From DATJBC01 sp035515515 (GTDB lineage: Bacteria; Actinomycetota; Acidimicrobiia; Acidimicrobiales; UBA8190), in contig DATJBC010000118.1 in assembly GCA_035515515.1 (NCBI GenBank), forward strand, positions 1 to 8,864: DNA of 8,864 nucleotides, given 5' to 3'. Below are positions 7,172 through 8,864 of this stretch, one piece after another. The position numbers and the translations under genes were made by a program. The notes beneath the pieces were generated by a model, which made no database searches, was not told the origin of the DNA, and was given only the letters and a program-made list of their open reading frames with translations. The first letter of the stretch is position 1, and every line of letters begins with the position of its first letter.

Positions 7172-8287
7172 ATGGGGGGACGGGTGGAGCAAGGCACCGG
7201 GGTCGCTGCCGCCGTGCGGGGCTGCCGGGTCGTCACCACCTCCATGACGGCGCGCCTCTTGCTGGCCGAGCAGCTGCGCGCCCTCGACGACGTGTCGTGG
7301 AGCGTGGTGAGCGGGGACGCCTTCGACGACGCCCCCCGCGGGTTGTCGGTCGAGGTGGTCCCCATCCGCCGGGAGTTCGCCCCGTCCGACGTGCTGTCCT
7401 TCGTGCGGCTGCTGCGCTACTTCCGCCGCCAGCGCTTCGACTTCGTGCAGACCCACACGCCCAAGGCGTCGTTCCTCGGGCTGTGGGCGGCGCGCCTGGC
7501 CGGCACCACCGCCATCTACACCGTGCACGGGGCCCTCTACTTCCGGGACAACGGGTGGCGTGCCAACGTGCTCGGCTGGCTCTTCGAGCGGTGGTGCTGT
7601 GGATGGGCCAACCTGGTGCTCGTGCAGAGCCGAGAGGACGAGGGCGTGCTGCCCCGGGCGCGGGTGTGCCGGGCCGCCAAGATCCGCTACATCGGCAACG
7701 GCGTCGTGCTGGAGCGCTTCACCGAACCGGTGGAGCCGTGGCGGCGCTCGTCGCGGCCCGTGGTGGTCATGGTCAGCCGGCTGGTGAAGGAGAAGGGCTG
7801 CGTGGACTACCTCGAGCTGGCACGGGCGCTGGCCGGCCGCGCCGAGTTCGTGCACGTGGGCCCGGTCGAGCCCGACCAGCGCGACGGGTTGTCGGCCCGG
7901 GAGATGGCGGCCGCCTCGGGCTCGGTGTCCTTCGTGGGGGCGGTGGACGACATCCGGCCCTATCTGGCGGCCGCCGACCTCGTGGTGCTCCCCTCCTACC
8001 GGGAGGGGATCCCGCGCGTGGCCATGGAGGCCGCCGCCGCGGGGTGCGCGGTGGTGGCCTACGACGTGCGGGGCATGCGGGAGGTCATCGACCCCGCCAG
8101 CGGGCTGCTCGTGCCCCGCGGGGACCGGGCCGCGCTCGTGTCGGTGGTGGCGTCGCTCCTCGACGACCCCGGGCGCCGGGCCCGGCTGGCCGAGCAGTGC
8201 CGGGCGCGCGTCCTGGCGCAGTTCTCCGAGGACGCCGTGATCGAGCGCCTGCGCGGCGTCTACCGCGAGCTGGGGGCCGCGGCGTGA
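7172..8287 (+). CDS. GT4-family glycosyltransferase
   Basis: 371 residues from ATG 7172. The GT-B fold is seen as an N-terminal acceptor domain (CRVVTTSMTARLLL near residue 18, VVSGD, then FDFVQTHTPKASFLGLWAARLAG and YTVHGALYF) and a C-terminal donor domain (VVVMVSRLVKEKG with R203 and K208; SYREGIPRVAMEAAAAG carrying the E-x7-E pair E278/E286; then GLLVPRGD). These are hallmarks of retaining GT4 enzymes such as WbnK/RfaB-like sugar transferases. It would add a sugar from a nucleotide donor to a lipid-linked intermediate on the cytoplasmic side; donor and acceptor are unknown. Start is uncertain: GTG 7133 (384 aa), ATG 7172, GTG 7184 and GTG 7214 are all in frame, with no decisive ribosome binding site; the fold itself begins just after 7214. 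The stop overlaps the next gene by 4 nt, indicating an operon. Confidence 0.9.
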   Translation: MGGRVEQGTGVAAAVRGCRVVTTSMTARLLLAEQLRALDDVSWSVVSGDAFDDAPRGLSVEVVPIRREFAPSDVLSFVRLLRYFRRQRFDFVQTHTPKASFLGLWAARLAGTTAIYTVHGALYFRDNGWRANVLGWLFERWCCGWANLVLVQSREDEGVLPRARVCRAAKIRYIGNGVVLERFTEPVEPWRRSSRPVVVMVSRLVKEKGCVDYLELARALAGRAEFVHVGPVEPDQRDGLSAREMAAASGSVSFVGAVDDIRPYLAAADLVVLPSYREGIPRVAMEAAAAGCAVVAYDVRGMREVIDPASGLLVPRGDRAALVSVVASLLDDPGRRARLAEQCRARVLAQFSEDAVIERLRGVYRELGAAA

Positions 8288-8864
8288 GCAGTCCCGGCCC
8301 CGTGGTGTGCGTGACCATCGACGTGGAGGACTTCTTTGACGGCATGGCCGTCCTGGGTGAGCAGGTGGCGCGCCGTCCCCGGCCCGATCGGGCCCTGGCG
8401 CCGCTGCTCGAGCGTCTGGAATCCCAGCCCACCAAACCCAAGGTGACGCTGTTCGTGGTGGGGGACACCGCCACCGCGGCGCGACACGACCTGGCCGCCT
8501 TCGCCGCCGCCGGCCACGAGATCGCCAGCCACGGGCCCGACCACGGGCGCCTGCCCACGGGCGGGCTCGTGCCGTGGCTGCGCCAGGGCCGGGAGATGCT
8601 GGAGGACCTCCTGGGGCTGACGGTGCGGGGATTCCGCTCGCCGCGCTTCGACGTCCCTGGCGAGCGGGGGCTGGCCGGGTACCGCCACGACCTGGCCGAG
8701 GCGGGGTTTCACTACGTGAGCGACACCCAACAGCTGGGACCGGGCGCGCCGGTGCGCGAGCTCCCCGTGCTCACGTGGCGCGGGGTGCGCGTGGGCGGGG
8801 GCAGCTACCAGCGCCTCATGCCGACGGGCGCGGTCATCGCCGCCGCCCGCCACCGCCCCGGCCC
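8284..8864 (+). CDS. Polysaccharide deacetylase (NodB fold), 3' end cut by window edge
   Basis: Starts at GTG 8284, overlapping the GT4 stop as GTGA (8284-8287), with a GGGGG run 7 nt upstream; 193 residues are visible. Seen: VVCVTIDVEDFFD with D13 and D16, then VTLFVVGDTAT, GHEIASHGPDH with the metal-binding pattern H83xxxH87, REMLEDLLGLTVRGFRSPRFD (R118, P120) and GFHYVSDT. These match the catalytic motifs of carbohydrate esterase family 4. The IDVEDFF start and GHEIASHG/GFRSPRF spacing are like the deacetylases of EPS loci (the XrtA-associated and PuuE/PgdA-like group). Expected action: removal of N- or O-acetyl groups from a sugar or its polymer. No signal peptide is visible, suggesting it works in the cytoplasm on a precursor; that is inference. 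The remaining conserved C-terminal residues are outside the window. Confidence 0.9.
   Translation, partial: MSSPGPVVCVTIDVEDFFDGMAVLGEQVARRPRPDRALAPLLERLESQPTKPKVTLFVVGDTATAARHDLAAFAAAGHEIASHGPDHGRLPTGGLVPWLRQGREMLEDLLGLTVRGFRSPRFDVPGERGLAGYRHDLAEAGFHYVSDTQQLGPGAPVRELPVLTWRGVRVGGGSYQRLMPTGAVIAAARHRPG

Noticed and set aside
8260..8853. Minus-strand open frame at the right end
   Set aside because: Shadow of the deacetylase gene, which shows the full NodB motif set and overlaps the GT4 stop in a typical coupled start.

Overview
The window is very GC-rich (roughly 70% or more by eye), with G/C-dominated third codon positions and several GTG starts. Together with the types of protein encoded, this suggests a high-GC actinobacterium. 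An Acidimicrobiia-like lineage is possible, but that is a guess from style and not from a marker gene. The content is one coherent cell-surface or exopolysaccharide biosynthesis locus. I see no rRNA, tRNA, CRISPR array, insertion sequence or phage gene.

Layout, left to right: (1) 1-1411, minus strand, the N-terminal three quarters of a membrane-anchored FlaA1/PglF/CapD-type nucleotide-sugar 4,6-dehydratase, cut by the left edge. (2) 1412-1675, a divergent intergenic region carrying a perfect 7-bp-arm inverted repeat that could be an operator. (3) 1676-3730, plus strand, a Wzz-like chain-length determinant fused to a BY-kinase-like ATPase domain whose Walker A and A' motifs are degenerate, and whose linker contains a roughly 128-residue Asn-Gly repeat. 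(4) 3766-5052, plus strand, a polytopic membrane protein that looks like the repeat-unit polymerase of the locus. (5) 5042-5060, a hairpin with the stop codon of gene 4 in its loop. (6) 5093-7060, minus strand, an AsnB-type glutamine amidotransferase/asparagine synthetase. (7) 7061-7171, a short divergent region with a candidate -10 box. (8) 7172-8287, plus strand, a GT4 glycosyltransferase, overlapping by 4 nt with (9) 8284-8864, plus strand, a NodB-type polysaccharide deacetylase cut by the right edge.

Inferred joint role: the dehydratase starts synthesis of a deoxy-amino sugar nucleotide, and the GT4 enzyme adds a sugar to a lipid-linked repeat unit. AsnB may amidate a sugar acid or other carboxylate of the glycan. 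The polytopic protein would polymerise repeat units, the Wzz-like protein would set chain length, and the deacetylase would trim N- or O-acetyl groups. The set of amidotransferase, GT4, deacetylase and chain-length protein resembles exosortase(XrtA)-type EPS loci, though no exosortase lies in the window.

The most unusual element is the chain-length/kinase-like protein: an apparent pseudo-kinase whose ATPase domain is separated from its membrane part by a large, His- and Tyr-containing Asn-Gly repeat.
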